DNA from: Ascaphus truei | Lineage: Eukaryota; Chordata; Amphibia; Anura; Ascaphidae | Reading direction: 5' to 3' | Length of the DNA: 64,000 nucleotides | Assembly (NCBI GenBank): GCA_036426205.1 | Contig: CM071568.1 | Coordinates: 51,062,040-51,126,039, forward strand | Shown here: positions 1-11,369 of the stretch, piece by piece | Layout: each line of letters starts with the position of its first letter | Position numbering within the stretch: the first letter of the stretch is position 1 | Notes under the pieces: model-generated | What the model was told of the DNA's origin: nothing | What the model saw: the letters and a program-made list of their open reading frames with translations, nothing else | The model's database searches: none | Translations under genes and position numbers: made by a program

Positions 1-81
1 ATGACCAAACTCTGGTCAAATACAAATTTTTAGAATAGTCTTGTGATGCCGAAATTCACATGGCCCCAATCATTTTAAAGC

Positions 82-115
82 AATATATATATATATATAT
101 ATATAATATATATAA

Positions 116-146
<31 letters not shown>

Positions 147-148
147 CA
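82..148. repeat. (TA)n microsatellite
   Basis: Alternating TA dinucleotides with a few single-base breaks. It is a simple repeat with no gene context. Confidence 0.95.
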
Positions 149-289
149 CAAAGACAACACAAAAATTAAGTAGCGCTAAAGAGGATGTGAAATAACCCTA
201 ATAAATGATAAATTATAATAACATATTTAAAATATTAAAATAAATTAAAATTACCACAATTTAACCTAATAATATCAACAAACCATAAC

Positions 290-700
290 GTGAACGTGAC
301 GAAGTCGCCGCAGTGTGACGTAACGCGTAGAGCTGTGACGTCATCGCGTTCGTGTTGGTGTATTAGGAGTCCCTGGCTTCCCTGCGCTCCGGCTGGCGGT
401 AATTTCAAGTGCTAGCAACCAATGTATGAGAGGGAGCAAAGGACGTGTAGGCATTGGATGCCTTTTTATCTTGCTGCCAATTTGGGATAGGAGTTCATGG
501 TGAACCTGGGCTGTTTACATCCACTCTGCAAACCTGGGACTCACCCTACCACCGCAGATGACCACAATAGAGATTTCTCTCCCACGAATGGTTCTGTTTA
601 AAATCCTGTAAGTGCACATTCTTATGGGTTGCTGATCTTTTAAATAAATGTACCTTATTTTTTAATCAGCTACGTGCTATGGAGCTTGCGCTTTTGTTTG
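290..700 (+). mobile_element. Penelope-like element remnant (terminal repeat region)
   Basis: Begins with a ribozyme-like block (296-332) and ends with an AATAAA-type stretch and an 'ACGTGCTATGGAGC' tail. The other ribozyme-bearing remnants in this window have a similar layout of core, then GC-rich stretch, then AATAAA-like segment. No protein-coding part remains. The call rests on the ribozyme-like core and layout, so it is an inference. Confidence 0.45.
296..332 (+). ncRNA. degenerate hammerhead-ribozyme-like motif
   Basis: Reads GTGACGA, then a spacer whose ends pair as GTC/GAC, then GTAACGCGTAG. It resembles the CUGANGA, stem II, GAAA, CGCGUA layout of Penelope hammerheads. The first core base and the GAAA are both mutated, so activity is unlikely. 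Confidence 0.4.
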
Positions 701-1285
701 TTTTTTGTTATATATATATATATATCAGTAGAATGGGCTCAGGAATCTTCCCAGGGATATCTCCGTCTCCTTCAAAATGCTTCCTAGCTTTGATATGATA
801 AAGCTGGTATACGGAGCAGCAGGGCAGCACTCCCAGAGACAGAAAAAAAATGCACAAAAAAAAATGCACAATAGTGCCAATTTTTTATTTTTTTTATTTA
901 TGGATTTATGAATAGGTTTAAAAATGCACACTCACATTTATAAAAAAAAAAAAAAAACCTTTAAACACATAGGGGCCAATTCACAAAGCAGTGATAAAAT
1001 CAGTGCTTTTGCGTGCGACTATGCATTTTTTTTATCGCGCTATAAGACATGAAGCCAAAAGCAGGATTCACTAAGAAGTGAAGGCCATTTTTTTAAGGCC
1101 GATAGAAAAATGCACTATCGTGCGAGCTGTTTTTTTTTTTGCATCAGTGTTGTTGTGCTATAAATTCTATAGCGCGATAGCCGATAGAAAACAAAAGCAG
1201 CCTGTAAGAGCTGCACGGAGACGCTGCGTCTCCATGCATGGCTTTTACAGGCGATTGCGCAGGAAAAATATTGATTTTGATAATA

Positions 1286-1506
1286 GGGTCTCCTGAGCTG
1301 AACCGCATTGGTTTCAGCCTCGGGACCCCCTACTTCCCGAGATACAGGCCCTGTTATTGGGTGCTTTGCTTTTAAATCTTCTGTGTCATGTGACCGGGGG
1401 ATTTAAATCCTGCAGGGGGATATTGGCACCCCGTAACGGGGCCTGTATCTCATGAAGTAGGGGGTCCCCGAGGCTGAAACCAATGTGGTTCAGCTCAGGA
1501 GACCCC
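1286..1506. repeat. hairpin module 1
   Basis: The left arm (1286-about 1360) reads 'GGTCTCCTGAGCTGAACC...' and the right arm (about 1437-1506) is its near reverse complement. The arms are about 70 bp with a loop of about 80 bp. The same module recurs at 1613, 8098, 17,092, 63,363 and 63,716. Confidence 0.85.
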
Positions 1507-1612
1507 TACTCATGTACACTAGTATCAAAACACCAATAACAATAGAAAATAATTCATTACCGGTAATGAAGCTGCTTTAATGTAATTTTTATTAATAGTA
1601 TGCAGGAGCAGG

Positions 1613-1852
1613 GTGTCTCCTGAGATGAACCGCATTGATTTCAGCCTCGGGGACCCCTTGCTTCCCGAATTACAGGCCGAGATATTGGGTGCCAGTATCC
1701 TTCATTATTTAAATCCCCCGGTCACATGACACGGACAATTTAAAAATGGCGGCAATACTGACACCCGATGCCCCATGCCGGGGCCTGTAACTCAGGAAGC
1801 AGGGGGTCCCTGAGCCAGAAATCAAAACGGTTCAGCTCAGGAAACCCCCTGC
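1613..1852. repeat. hairpin module 2
   Basis: Same family as module 1. The left arm contains 'GAACCGCATTGATTTCAGCC' and the right arm contains its diverged reverse complement. The loop holds 'AAAATGGCGGCAATACTG'. Confidence 0.8.
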
Positions 1853-1935
1853 TCCTGCACACTATTAAAGAAAATTACATTAAAGCAGCTTCATTAACTT
1901 AACGGCTATCCGCTAAGGCAATGAAGGGGTTAAGG

Positions 1936-2169
1936 CACAATAGCAGCTTTATTGGGGGCAGAGAGGGTGAGTGAAGGAGGTAATAGCCCCAGGATGGGTT
2001 GTTAGGCCTCTTGGGTGGGCATTGGGAGGTGTTAACCCCTTCATTACCTTAGCGGTAGTAACTGCAATGGTAATGAAAGGGTTAAACCCCCCACTACCCA
2101 CCCGAGAGGCATAACCACCCACCCTAGGGCTATTACCCCCTTCACTCAATCCCTCTACCCACAATAAAC
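1936..2169. repeat. long imperfect palindrome of about 234 bp
   Basis: Bounded by TTTATTG on the left and CAATAAA just beyond the right end. It is centred on 'TTAGCGGTAGTAACTGC' near 2060. Matching arms include 'GTAATAGCCC' with 'GGGCTATTAC', and 'GAGGGTGAGTGAAGG' with its counterpart near 2140-2155. The same structure recurs at 19,636-19,866. Open frames on either strand are mirror images produced by the palindrome. Confidence 0.8.
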
Positions 2170-3206
2170 ATTGCAATACCTACTACCTACTGTACCAATA
2201 CACAACACATACCCCTGTGCCCCCAACAACCCCCCTAACACATACAGTACAGTAATTGGCAAAATTACTAATATCCAGATATGGATAACAGTGCATTTGC
2301 CCATTTAAAATAAAACATAAACCAGCAGCATAAAGTAAATATAACATGCACTTACCCCTGCCAGCCTGCCAGGATGAAGGGCATCCTCATCCTCATCACC
2401 GTCCTTGTCCTCCGTTGTCAGCAACAGTACAATAAAAAAAATACAAACTAATGGCCCCTAACTCCTTAATCACCATAGCGGTTAGTAACCACTATAGTAA
2501 TTAAAGGGTTAACCCACCCTCCCCCAATACACACCCAGGAGGCCTAACCACCCTACGAATGCAACTACCCCCACCCTCCACCCATTGATTGGTACAGTAT
2601 TAAAGCAAGCTCTTAAAAAAAACAGGCCCAAAATAAAACACAGTATTACATAGAAAAGAAACCCATTACAAATGCCCCAAAAAACAATTGATTGTCACAG
2701 TGGCACACATAAGCTGCCACCATGCCAGGCAATATGCAACCTTCCAATCCCCAAAACAAGCCTCAAATTAAAAAATTCATTCAAATTTTTTCAACTTATA
2801 TTTTTATTGGCAATTTTTAATTGGGATACAGAAGATAAAATTGGAATGGTAGGATGTTATATAGCAAAAATCATGACATAGACATTCCGGGCCCACAGAT
2901 CCAAATATACAGTAGTGATTAACCAACTTGTTAGGGTCCTCCTTAAAATCCCCTAATAACTCTGCGGCAAAATAATAATGGACAGAACATAATGGACACA
3001 ACAATACAAGGGGAAATGAGGGGAAGGGGGAGGGACGGGGATGGTAACAGTATTTGCAAAAGGTCTAAGTTTATTTTACTTGTATACTCCAAGTCATACC
3101 CATTATTCAAAAAGGATAGTCATTACTCTAGTTCATTTGAGACGTGCCTCTGTTCTAGATCAGTCCGGGAGGATCGTCATCTTCTGTCTACACCCAAGTC
3201 AGTTCT

Positions 3207-3635
3207 CTAATATCTCTCTGGCCCCCTCTCCAGCAAACCATAGGTCAAAGTCTGTGAGAACTTGTCACAGCTCTCTGTCAGGAAAGCTGTGAGTTTTTCC
3301 ATCATACCAATATGCCATATTCTAGGTTTTACCTTTGCCAGTGAGGGTGCTTCCTGTTTTTTCCTAGACACCGCAATACAACATCTTGGAGCTGACATGA
3401 TGTGGGAAATTAGTTTGGTTGAGGCTCTTGACATATCTTGATCTGGTCTGTCTAGTAGGGCAGACCAAGGGTCAGGTCTCAGATCTGTGTTCACAAGTCT
3501 ATTGATAAGTACAGTATCCTCCAGCCCTTCTCCAGCAGGGGGCTTGTTTCGGGCAATTCCACCAGATATTCGACATTGAGCCATTCTGTCCATAACCTCT
3601 AAAACAATCTGGTGAGTGGGAGTTGTATATTGCAT
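3207..3635 (-). pseudogene. L1-like ORF2 C-terminal region
   Basis: An open stretch of 142 codons aligns in pattern with the C-terminal end of amphibian and fish L1/Tx1 ORF2. It includes a DPWSALL block, then AVSRKKQEAPS (a decayed version of the usual basic-Trp-Lys block), then an MEKLTAFL helix near the end. It lies downstream of the RT in the same orientation, with frameshifts between. No zinc-binding Cys/His cluster is intact. It is non-functional. Confidence 0.7.
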
Positions 3636-5515
3636 GGAGTCTAACTAAAGTCATATACAAGCAAAATAATAGTTTATGAGTTGTCTTTGACCACAGTGCA
3701 GAACTAACTTTTTGCTGCAGTCTCCCAGATATTCACCCAGTCTTCATCCTCCAGGACCTCACCTAACTCCTCCCATTTTAGCATATGGAAATATTTGTTA
3801 TCTGTCCATGAGCTAATTATGGAATTATATAAGGCTGAAATCATGCCCCTCTCCTGGGATCTATACATAAGTAAAGATTAAAAAGAAGTGTGTGTAGGAG
3901 GATCATCTGCCTCATAGAATAGAGAGACACCATGTTCAACCTGTAGATATCTGAATATTTCTGCAGGTGGAAGGTTCCATTATTTTGTAGTTCTGGAAAT
4001 GGCATAATCCCAGAATCCGTGAATAGGTCTCCCACTTTGGTAATCCCAGCTGCCCTCCAATCTTGGAATGCACCTAATGGTCTGCCTGGGTCAAAATCTG
4101 GTTGTCAAAAAGCGGGATCATGGGGCAGCAGATTTTTGTAAGTTTGAATTTGAATTTCAAGCAGTTCCAGAGTGTCAGTGAATGTCTAATCACTGGGTGA
4201 GAGATAGAGTTTGGCGGCCTGCTTGATTTGGTCAACCAAAAGGGAGTTTTAATATCAGCTGGTTTGAACCCAATATTCTCTATATCCATCCAGCCTCTTG
4301 TTTGCGGCACAGAGATCCAGACCAAAATCTGACTCCGCTGGGATAGCATCTTAAAAGGCTAGGAAGGCCTTGCCCCTCCTCCCCCCTTTTCCATAGGTCT
4401 ATGTAGTACCTCTCTTTTGACTCTTAGGCGCTTTTTATTCCGTATACATTTTGTGATATTGGATTGAAGGTCCTCAAGGTCTCTAACCGGAACCTTAATA
4501 GGGAGAGTGCGGAAAAAGTACATATGTGGAAGGTGATTCATTTTAATAGATGCAATTTTGCCTATCCATTAAATATTATATTTACCCCATGTTTCTAAGT
4601 CCTTCTTCAAGTTTTTAATTACTTTGTGGTAGTTGAATTTGTAAAGAGTTTCATATGATTTAGTAATATCAATTCCAAGATAGGGGATATAATAAGTTTG
4701 CCATGAGAAATCAAAATTAAATTTTAGGAGCTTGATTATATGGTTGGGCAAGTTAACCGCCAATGCCACAAATTTGGTGTTATTCTTTTTGAAGCCCGAC
4801 CTATTTCCGAAATCCTCGAGGGATTGGTAGAGATTTGGGAGAGAGATCAGAGGGCGTGATCGTCCGCAAATAACGAGATTTTATATTTATTGTTACCAAT
4901 AGTCACCCCTGATATGTTGGGGTTCAATCTAATGGAGGCTGCTAGGGGCTCGATGGGGAGTGAAAACAGCAGAGGAGACAGGGGGCACCCTTGTCTAGTG
5001 CCATTAGTTATATGAATTTTATTAGAGATGAGGCCAGCACATCTGACTCTAGCTCAGGGGTGCTGATATAGACCTCTGATCGCTTGTAGGAAGCGACACA
5101 CAAAACCCATATGCTTATGTACAGAGAATAGGAAATCCCAGTTGAGTCAATCGAAGGCCTTTTCGGCAACTAGAGAGAGGCATAGGAGTTGTGTACCCCC
5201 TGCACTAGCTGAGTGCGTCAGGTCTGCAATGCGGCGTACGTTATCTGCGGCTTGTATAGTAGGAATGAAACCCACCTGATCGTGGTGCACTAAATGCACC
5301 ATATACTCATTAAGCCGGTTAGGTGGTATCTTGGCAAATAGTTTCAGGTCAGTATTAATGAGAGAGATAGGGCAATAGCTCGAATATTGTGTAGGGTCCT
5401 TCCCTTTCTTAAAGATCAACACAATGTTAGCTGAGGCTATGGTGTCAGGAATAAATTGTGCGTATGCGCCTCTTAGTCTTAAATTGTAATAGGATCTTTG
5501 ATTCTAGTTGTCCAC
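3636..5515 (-). pseudogene. L1-like ORF2 reverse transcriptase, broken
   Basis: Reading down from 5515 there is an IFKKGKDPTQYSSYCPIS block, the L1 RT entry motif, followed by VHHDQVGFIP. Further on a [15 protein letters not shown] block precedes the FADD catalytic box, read from about 4890-4850. Then come a YLGIDITK segment (about 4700), a LPIKVPV segment (about 4510) and a WMDIE segment (about 4290). These occur in the order expected for L1 ORF2. They are scattered over several frames with stop codons, so the gene is dead. Confidence 0.8.
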
Positions 5516-5599
5516 ATACAGGTTGTGTTGAAGCATTACATTTCCATTGTTGATGGTATCTGCGCAACATTCCCAGAATTGTATGTATTTTAATATATT

Positions 5600-6462
5600 C
5601 TGTTGTGGCTGGACTAGAGAAGTTGGCAGCGTGGGGTTATTCTCTTTCAGGGTTGCTGGCCCCTGGTGTTGTTTGCTCCCCCTTCTTAAGAGTCTTTGCT
5701 GCAGCCCCAGTTCTGCTAGACTGTGCCTTTAATCGTCAGTCGTGGGAGGGAGGTGTGATCCTAAACAGTCTGCCACTTATATGTGTTTATGTTATTTTCC
5801 TCTCTTTAGGTATTGTGGCTCAGGGTGCCCATCCTCTCTCCCTTCACTGGTCACCAGCAGCCATTTTGGAGGGAGATCAGGCTGGTTTTTGTCTCTGCAC
5901 GAGACTGCTGCATCACTGTGGGGATTTTATGTTTGCTTATGGCCGATCAAACTGGTCCCCTGCCTTGCAGTCTCCCTTTGTTTGGTCTACGGCTCACCTT
6001 ATTAGGCTGCGGTTGTTTAGCTGCCCTGGCAAAGCTCCGTCCCAACCATCCATCGCCGCCTCCGTCCTCCGACGGATCCACACACTCCGGGGGTAGCACC
6101 GGTTCTCCTCTCCTAGCCTCCGATGCATGGACCTCCTCCGGGAGCGCAGATACCTCCCCTGCAGCTCCCTGATCGGGCCTCCGCTAGGAAAGTAGATCAA
6201 AGCTTCCGCACGGGTCTGGCGGCCATCTTGGGTGGGTTGGCGCTCTTTGGCTGCGGGGCTGAATTGGTGTCTGGGCCCCCTCCTGTTGTGTGTTGGGGTC
6301 TGCCTTGCCCTCCCTGGTTGCTAGGGCTCGTGTGCTTCACTAAAAGGATTTTTTTGGGGGCTTTTCTGGTGATTTTTTGGGTGTTTATATGCCCCTAGTA
6401 GCAGGAGCCGAGCTAACATGCGGCTGCTCTGGTTAACGTCCTGGCCACGCCCCCCCCCCCCA
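5600..6462 (-). mobile_element. L1-like 5' UTR segment
   Basis: GC-rich. On the minus strand it begins with a C/G run and GGGGCGTGGCC, and includes CAAGATGGCCGCC near 6222 (the YY1-type CAAGATGGCC motif common in L1 5' regions). It abuts ORF2 sequence directly at about 5540-5600, so a deletion of more than 2 kb removed ORF1. The call rests on position, strand and the motif. It could instead be an unrelated GC-rich insertion. Confidence 0.5.
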
Positions 6463-7470
6463 ACACATTAAATTTGAATCCAAAAAATGCAAAAAAAAAT
6501 TGATTGGCACAGTGGCACACCCATGCCCTGTGGGCATGAGCTGCCACTATGCCAGGCAATAGGGACCTACAAAAAAAAATACAGTACATGCATCAGATAA
6601 AAAACACATTGCATTGCCATAAAACAAAAAAAGAAAGAAAAAAAAACAATTGATTGGCACAGTACCACACCAATGGTCTGTCACTCTGTCAATCAATTGG
6701 CAACCTGCAAAAAAATAAATACATGCATCAAATACAAAGACATTACTGTACATTTGAATTAATAAAAATGCCAATACAGTACCAACCTAAAAGAAAAAGC
6801 CTGCAAATGAAAAAACAAGCACCAAACAAAAGACAATTAAATTGGAATACAAAAGTTACAGTATGCCAATGCAAACGCCAACCTAAAAAAAAAAATACAA
6901 CATTAAATAAAATACAATCCATCTTATTCTTACTTTTTGATGTCTTCACCCACCGAATCCGACTCCAACAGCAACACCAGCAACAGCAGCTGCAACTCCT
7001 GGTCCACAATGCAATGCTCCTCAACAGCCACGGTCCACAGGTGAAATCTTTAATTCTTTTCTTCTTTCTTTTCTTCATCTGTAATTTGTAATCCATTTTG
7101 GGGTCTTCTTGAGCTTCATATGTACTTATAATCCACTCTTGTTTCTTCGTTATCTTCATCTGTACTGGTACTGTTAATCCAATTGGGAGAACATGTTGCT
7201 CATTTAGCTTTTTGCCTACAAATGAGGCGCACCGGCTTTTATACAGCCTGTGACGTCAAATTTTACAGACAAATGGTTCCCAGCCATCTGATTGGCTGGG
7301 ATAACCATGTTACAGGTTTTTTTTTAGAATGTGATGTCATCAAAAGGAAGTAAAGCCAGCCAATCAGAAAGGCTCAGCTTCCTTTCCCTTTAGGATGACA
7401 TCATCAAAACCAGAATGTCTACCATCACATGGTACTGGAACCAATAGGATTGGGGGAAGCTAGCCCAATC
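6463..7470. mobile_element. hairpin-rich DNA transposon, right part
   Basis: Resumes the element interrupted by the L1. The segment 'TTGATTGGCACAGTGGCACA' at about 6500 repeats the one at about 2690, and again in weaker form at about 6650. Bases 7190-7465 carry one intact CRE-type octamer (7251-7258), decayed ones, ATTGG/CCAAT boxes and a minus-strand TATAAAAG. They mirror, in reverse orientation, the promoter-like block at 17,960-18,260. There is no credible protein: the open frames over 6650-7160 come from CAA/GCA and A-rich repeats. Confidence 0.6.
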
Positions 7471-7472
7471 TA

Positions 7473-7869
7473 CTGCTGCAACACACTTTAATCGAGCAAA
7501 TACCCAGTATGTACCTGGCAGATACCTGGAATGCGCCGCTCCTCACCTCAGACAAGCCCCGTTGCGTTTGCCTTCCCAGCCTGGGTTCATGCCTGGCTGA
7601 CGGGCGGCTGATCTGTTAAATGATAATGATTAGGATTTAATAGGCTGCAATGCTTCGCGTGTCCACCAGATGGCATAAATTCATGAATTGTAATGCAGTA
7701 TATATATATATACTGTGCAGTATTGCAGCCAGCGGGAATAAAATGCTTCAATCGCTGCCTGGAAAATAACGCAATGCACTCGGGCAGAAAACAGTCACAA
7801 ACCTCAATACACCCGGGTATACCCGTAATCGTGGGACTAGCCAAGCTCGAATAAAGTGTGTCGCCAGTG
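7473..7869. mobile_element. 397-bp TA-flanked MITE, copy 1
   Basis: Flanked by TA on both sides (7471-7472, 7870-7871). The termini are complementary: CACACTTTAATCGAGC on the left and GCTCGAATAAAGTGTG on the right, extended by CTG...CAG-type ends. It is nearly identical to the copy at 33,228-33,624, which also measures 397 bp. A Tc1/mariner-type origin is inferred from the TA duplication. It contains no transposase. It is inserted in the hairpin-rich relic. Confidence 0.85.
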
Positions 7870-7984
7870 TACTTCCGGCGCTGACAACTGGGAGACCGGT
7901 GCCGTGTTCAGCGTTTTTTTTTAATTTAAATTTACTGGCCCTTGTTCCCTGCTGCTGGCGGCCCTGATCACGCCGCCCCTTTAG

Positions 7985-8034
7985 CCAAGCCACAGCGCAC
8001 CAGGGTGCCGCGGCGCACAGTTTGGGAACCACTG
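7985..8034 (-). mobile_element. hAT-type terminal repeat
   Basis: On the minus strand it starts CAGTGGTTCCCAAACTG, the classic vertebrate hAT terminus, followed by GC-rich DNA. The partner terminus was not found, so only one end is supported. Confidence 0.55.
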
Positions 8035-8573
8035 CGCTAAGGTAATGATTTTTTCTTTCGGGGTGCGAGGGGGTGGGGGGGAGTGTTTGCAACTAGTGTG
8101 CGGGAGCAGGGGTTATTCTGAGCTGAACAAAGCTGATTTTAGCCTCGGGACCCCGTACTTCCCGAGACATAGGCCCCGTTATGTTAAAATCCCAAGGTCA
8201 CATGACCCACAAGATTTTATCATGGCGGGGATACCGGCACCCCATAATGGGGCCTGTAACTCAGGAAGTAGGGGGTCATCGGACCTTAAATCAATGCGGT
8301 TCAACTCCGGAGACCCCCTGCTCAATACTGTAGTATTAAAATTGAATAAAACCGCCGTGATCGCCTGTGAGAGGCGCGCAGGTAGAGTGACAGATTCAGC
8401 CTATCTCTTACTGCGCGTCAGACAGGCAGGACTTGGTAGGATTCAAACAGCAAGGACCCCTGCTGTGTTAATCCGATGGGCCATTAGTCTGCTGCAGTCT
8501 ACCACGCGTGGTGTTTGGCGAATTTGCCAAAATCCAGCTCGATATGTGGTCGGATAACGGCCGCTGCATTTGT
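8035..8573. mobile_element. hairpin-module DNA transposon fragment
   Basis: Contains another copy of the hairpin module (8098-about 8330). It also holds a 'GATGGGCCATTAGTCTG' segment shared with the MITEs at 53,203 and 57,819, and ends with GATAACGGCCGCTGCA, which resembles the terminus of the MITE at 13,923. It looks like a chimera of several nonautonomous elements. Confidence 0.5.
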
Positions 8574-8593
8574 ATAAATAAAGTTATACATAC

Positions 8594-8705
8594 ATTGAGG
8601 ATTAGCGACTCTGCCCTATAGAGTGGAAGTGGTTTTAGCAGAAATTGAACCCACAAGCTTGAATATTCAAGACCAACACCCTAACTACCAGACTATACCT
8701 CCCTT
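8594..8705 (-). mobile_element. tRNA-derived SINE head
   Basis: Read on the minus strand it has an A-box-like TAGTCTGGTAGTTAGGG and a B-box-like GGGTTCAATTTC about 35 bases later. This is the layout of MIR/CORE-SINE heads. A real tRNA is excluded because the cloverleaf is not complete. Confidence 0.6.
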
Positions 8706-9760
8706 TGTCGCTTTTGCTAGAAGTTGATAGCCCTATGAACAAATTAACAAAAACTGTTCATAGGCATGGTTTACAAAATACTGGTATTCAATAACACTAC
8801 TGCGTTGATTGACTGAAAACCTTGTTGCAGACTTGTTTGGTAGTAATGGATTTTAAATAACAAAGGAGAAAACCTGGCTTTTGCTTCACCTACTGTAAGT
8901 GTGCAGATGTTTTTAGTGCATACATTTCTTGTTTTTCTAACACAGTAAAGGAGGGAAGGTTATTTGCATTTCTAGACTGGATCTTTTAACTGAAATGACA
9001 TATGTGCAGTACTTCACCAGGCAGATGTCAGGACTAAATTATAGCCCAGGAATGCTATCAATTGAGTGCTCTGAAATATCTGTCGTAACTGTTCGCCCTG
9101 CAATGTTCAGACATGGAGATGTTTTAAACAAAAACATATTGCAGTAGCATTTTCCTGGTTAACTCTTGCAGGAAAACTGCACGAAAAACAGTTACTGTGA
9201 GCTAGTAAAAAGGAATTGTGCATGATAACAAAAAGGGGGCAGTTATTGAATTGGTTGGTGGTGCCTTTATTTTTTATCTGGATCAAATGGAACTAATTGT
9301 TTTTAGGTATTAATTTGACCTGTTTCCATGTGACTTATGAAGGCTTTAAATATTGTAATAATGAAAGTTATGTTTGGGATGTGTTAATGTCAGAGCAAAT
9401 CATTTACTATTTTCTATTTCTTTTTTTTAAATTATTATTATTATTGGTCAAAATAAAACAATGGAAAAACACACACATTAAAATAGAAAGATAAAGCAAA
9501 TTATGAAAGGTATAGACATATAGACATATAGACATGTTGTATGAAAGGTGCTGTGTTTTCTCAATACTCGTGTATACGAAGGAGTCATTATTTACACATA
9601 TTATGCTATATATCTATCAAGGCAAAACAATTTCCCAGATTTACTACATAAAGTCTTATTACTTTTAATGGGATTTTTAAAATTATTATTATTACATATA
9701 TTATTACATATAGTACAAGTTTGCCCCAGAATTGCACCAGCTTTTGCTTTGACACACAGA
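8706..9760. other. no recognisable feature
   Basis: AT-rich DNA with short poly-T and ATT runs. I see no open frame with protein-like composition and no repeat shared with the rest of the window. Confidence 0.6.
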
Positions 9761-9886
9761 GGGAGATTCATCAAATTCCAATGCTGGGTATAGCACCAAA
9801 TCTGGCATTAGCTGCTATTCAAGTCAAAGGCAATTATCGCCAGGTCTATTGCAATGACCCGTACCAGAGCTTGATGAATCTGCCCC
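9761..9886. mobile_element. short Harbinger-like MITE
   Basis: About 126 bp. Left end GGGAGATTCATCAAA and right end TTGATGAATCTGCCCC are reverse complements, giving a GGGGCAGATTCATCAA-type terminus typical of Harbinger MITEs. The three-base target duplication is not clear. Confidence 0.6.
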
Positions 9887-10689
9887 ATGTGTCCTTATTC
9901 TATAATATGCAATATTATCGCACGGAATGCCCCATGAACTTGCAAAGTGCGATGAAACCAGTTAAATGCTGTAAGACAAAACTATATATACGGTTTTCTT
10001 AGTTGTATACATCATTCTACTCTTCACATTTCAACAACAATTTTTGAAATGTTACCGCCAATTTTATAAATAAATGGTGTTCTTCAGTCATTTATATGTA
10101 TAACCCTAGATTTGTGCAATGGTACCGTTATTAAACCTATAATCTATACCTATAAAACGATACCATATGTATATGTATATGAAAATAGCTATTATTCCCT
10201 TGTTGCCATAGCCTTGCGAAAATAGCAAAATCAAGGTACTTTTCTCCGAAGGGAATTAAGACATTCTGCTCATTGTTTTTGCTGCTGTAAGAGTACAGTA
10301 TGAGATAGGTATTTATCTTGACTAAATTACTGTACATATGCATAGTGCGTTATATGAGTGATACAGAAACTAGCATTACATTTATAAACAAAACCACCAC
10401 ATTGAAAGAAATAGTACTTTTTAACTTTTGATAAACTAAACTACATTTTCTGCCACTCTGCCAGTGACTCTGATAAATGAGTTCCCTGTAAAATTGGTGC
10501 AAATAGGCTTGTCAAAAACAACATCATATACAGTACAGAACGCACAAATGTTTTCCAAACATGAGCTTCCTTATGATCTCCCTAATCATAGCCACTTATT
10601 GCCACCTACAGAAATATTGGGGCCCAGGATAAATGAAAGGAGTAGGAGCCCCCCCCCCCCTTTAATCCTCAGGCAAACTGGGGAGACAC
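9887..10689. other. no recognisable feature
   Basis: AT-rich unique-looking DNA. No motif, hairpin or coding signal was recognised. Confidence 0.55.
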
Positions 10690-11330
10690 TGGGGTGGGGG
10701 AAGAGAGAGAGATAGAAGGAATGGGCCTGGATGGGGGATGGGGAGAAAGAAGTAGGGACCTGGGGGGGGGAGGGGGAGAAGGTGGTATGGGTGGAAGGAG
10801 AAGGAGGTATTTGGGGGGAGGGAGAAGCAGGAAAGTGTGAAGGAGGCGGCATGGGGGAAAGGGAGAAGGTATCGGGGGAGCGAGAAGGAGGCATGGGGGG
10901 TGTGAGAAGAAAATATGGAGGCAGGATTAAGGAAGCATGGGGGGCAGGGAATAGGAGGTATGGTGGAAAGGAGAAGGAGGTATGATGGAAGGGGGAAGAA
11001 GGTTTTGGGTGACAGAAGGAGGTATAGCGGGAGAAGCAGGTATGGTGAGGGAGAAGGAGGTTTGATGGGGAATGAGCTATGGGCAAGAAGGAGCTATGGG
11101 GGAATAAGGGGGTAAGGAGCTTTTATGGGGGGGAGAAGAAGCTATGCGGCAGAAGGAGCTAATGACGTAATAGTATGGGCTTTCGGGGGGAAGAAGATAT
11201 CAAGGGAATATAGAAGACTGGTGGGATGATGGAGGGATACTATGGGCCTGGAGGGGTGGAGTTTGTATGGGGCTGGAGGGGCACGGAGTAGGTAAGGACA
11301 TGGGAGGAGGGTTGGGGAGCCATGTGGAGG
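10690..11330 (+). repeat. purine-rich minisatellite
   Basis: Degenerate tandem units of the form GGGAGAAGGAGGTATGGGG. The strand is almost pure purine for about 600 bp. The open frames on both strands (Gly/Glu-rich, Pro/Ser-rich) are by-products of the composition. Such tracts can form triplex or G-quadruplex DNA. Confidence 0.9.
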
Positions 11331-11369
11331 ACCATGTGGGTCTACCTGCAGCCTGAGGAGGGGCCCTGT

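Larger units (their letters stand above)
972..2784. mobile_element. hairpin-rich nonautonomous DNA transposon, left part
   Basis: Starts with GGGGCCAATTCACAAAG, a Harbinger-style G-rich terminus. It contains two inverted-repeat modules (1286-1506, 1613-1852), a long palindrome (1936-2169) and a 'GCGGTTAnTAACC' palindrome near 2466-2513. From about 1900 on it aligns by eye with 17,555-17,870 of the complete element at 16,791. It is interrupted by an L1 at about 2785 and resumes at about 6463. I found no matching right terminus, so its full extent is unknown. The preceding three bases are ATA rather than a canonical TWA. No coding sequence was recognised. Confidence 0.6.
2785..6462 (-). mobile_element. 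L1/Tx1-like LINE, internally deleted
   Basis: The minus strand carries a 5' UTR-like segment (6462 to about 5600), then jumps into the middle of ORF2 and runs to the 3' end at about 2785. ORF1 and the endonuclease half of ORF2 are missing. ORF2 has many frameshifts. The flanks show a plausible 10-11 bp target duplication, CATTCAAATTT at about 2779 against CATTAAATTT at 6465. That implies insertion into the surrounding hairpin-rich DNA transposon. Similarity to L1 rests on the RT block, the FADD motif and C-terminal blocks read in translation. Confidence 0.8.

Noticed and set aside
5605..6398. Open frames of 90-160 codons in GC-rich DNA
   Set aside because: They lie antisense to the L1-like 5' segment, where GC-richness removes stops; no domain pattern was seen.
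972..8573. One single 7.6-kb transposon spanning this whole interval
   Set aside because: The two outer termini are not complementary and no target duplication was found, so only separate parts are claimed.
8594..8705. A tRNA gene on the minus strand
   Set aside because: Only A-box- and B-box-like parts are present and the cloverleaf does not close; a SINE head fits better.
10586..11115. Pro/Ser-rich minus-strand and Gly/Glu-rich plus-strand frames
   Set aside because: Both come from the purine minisatellite.
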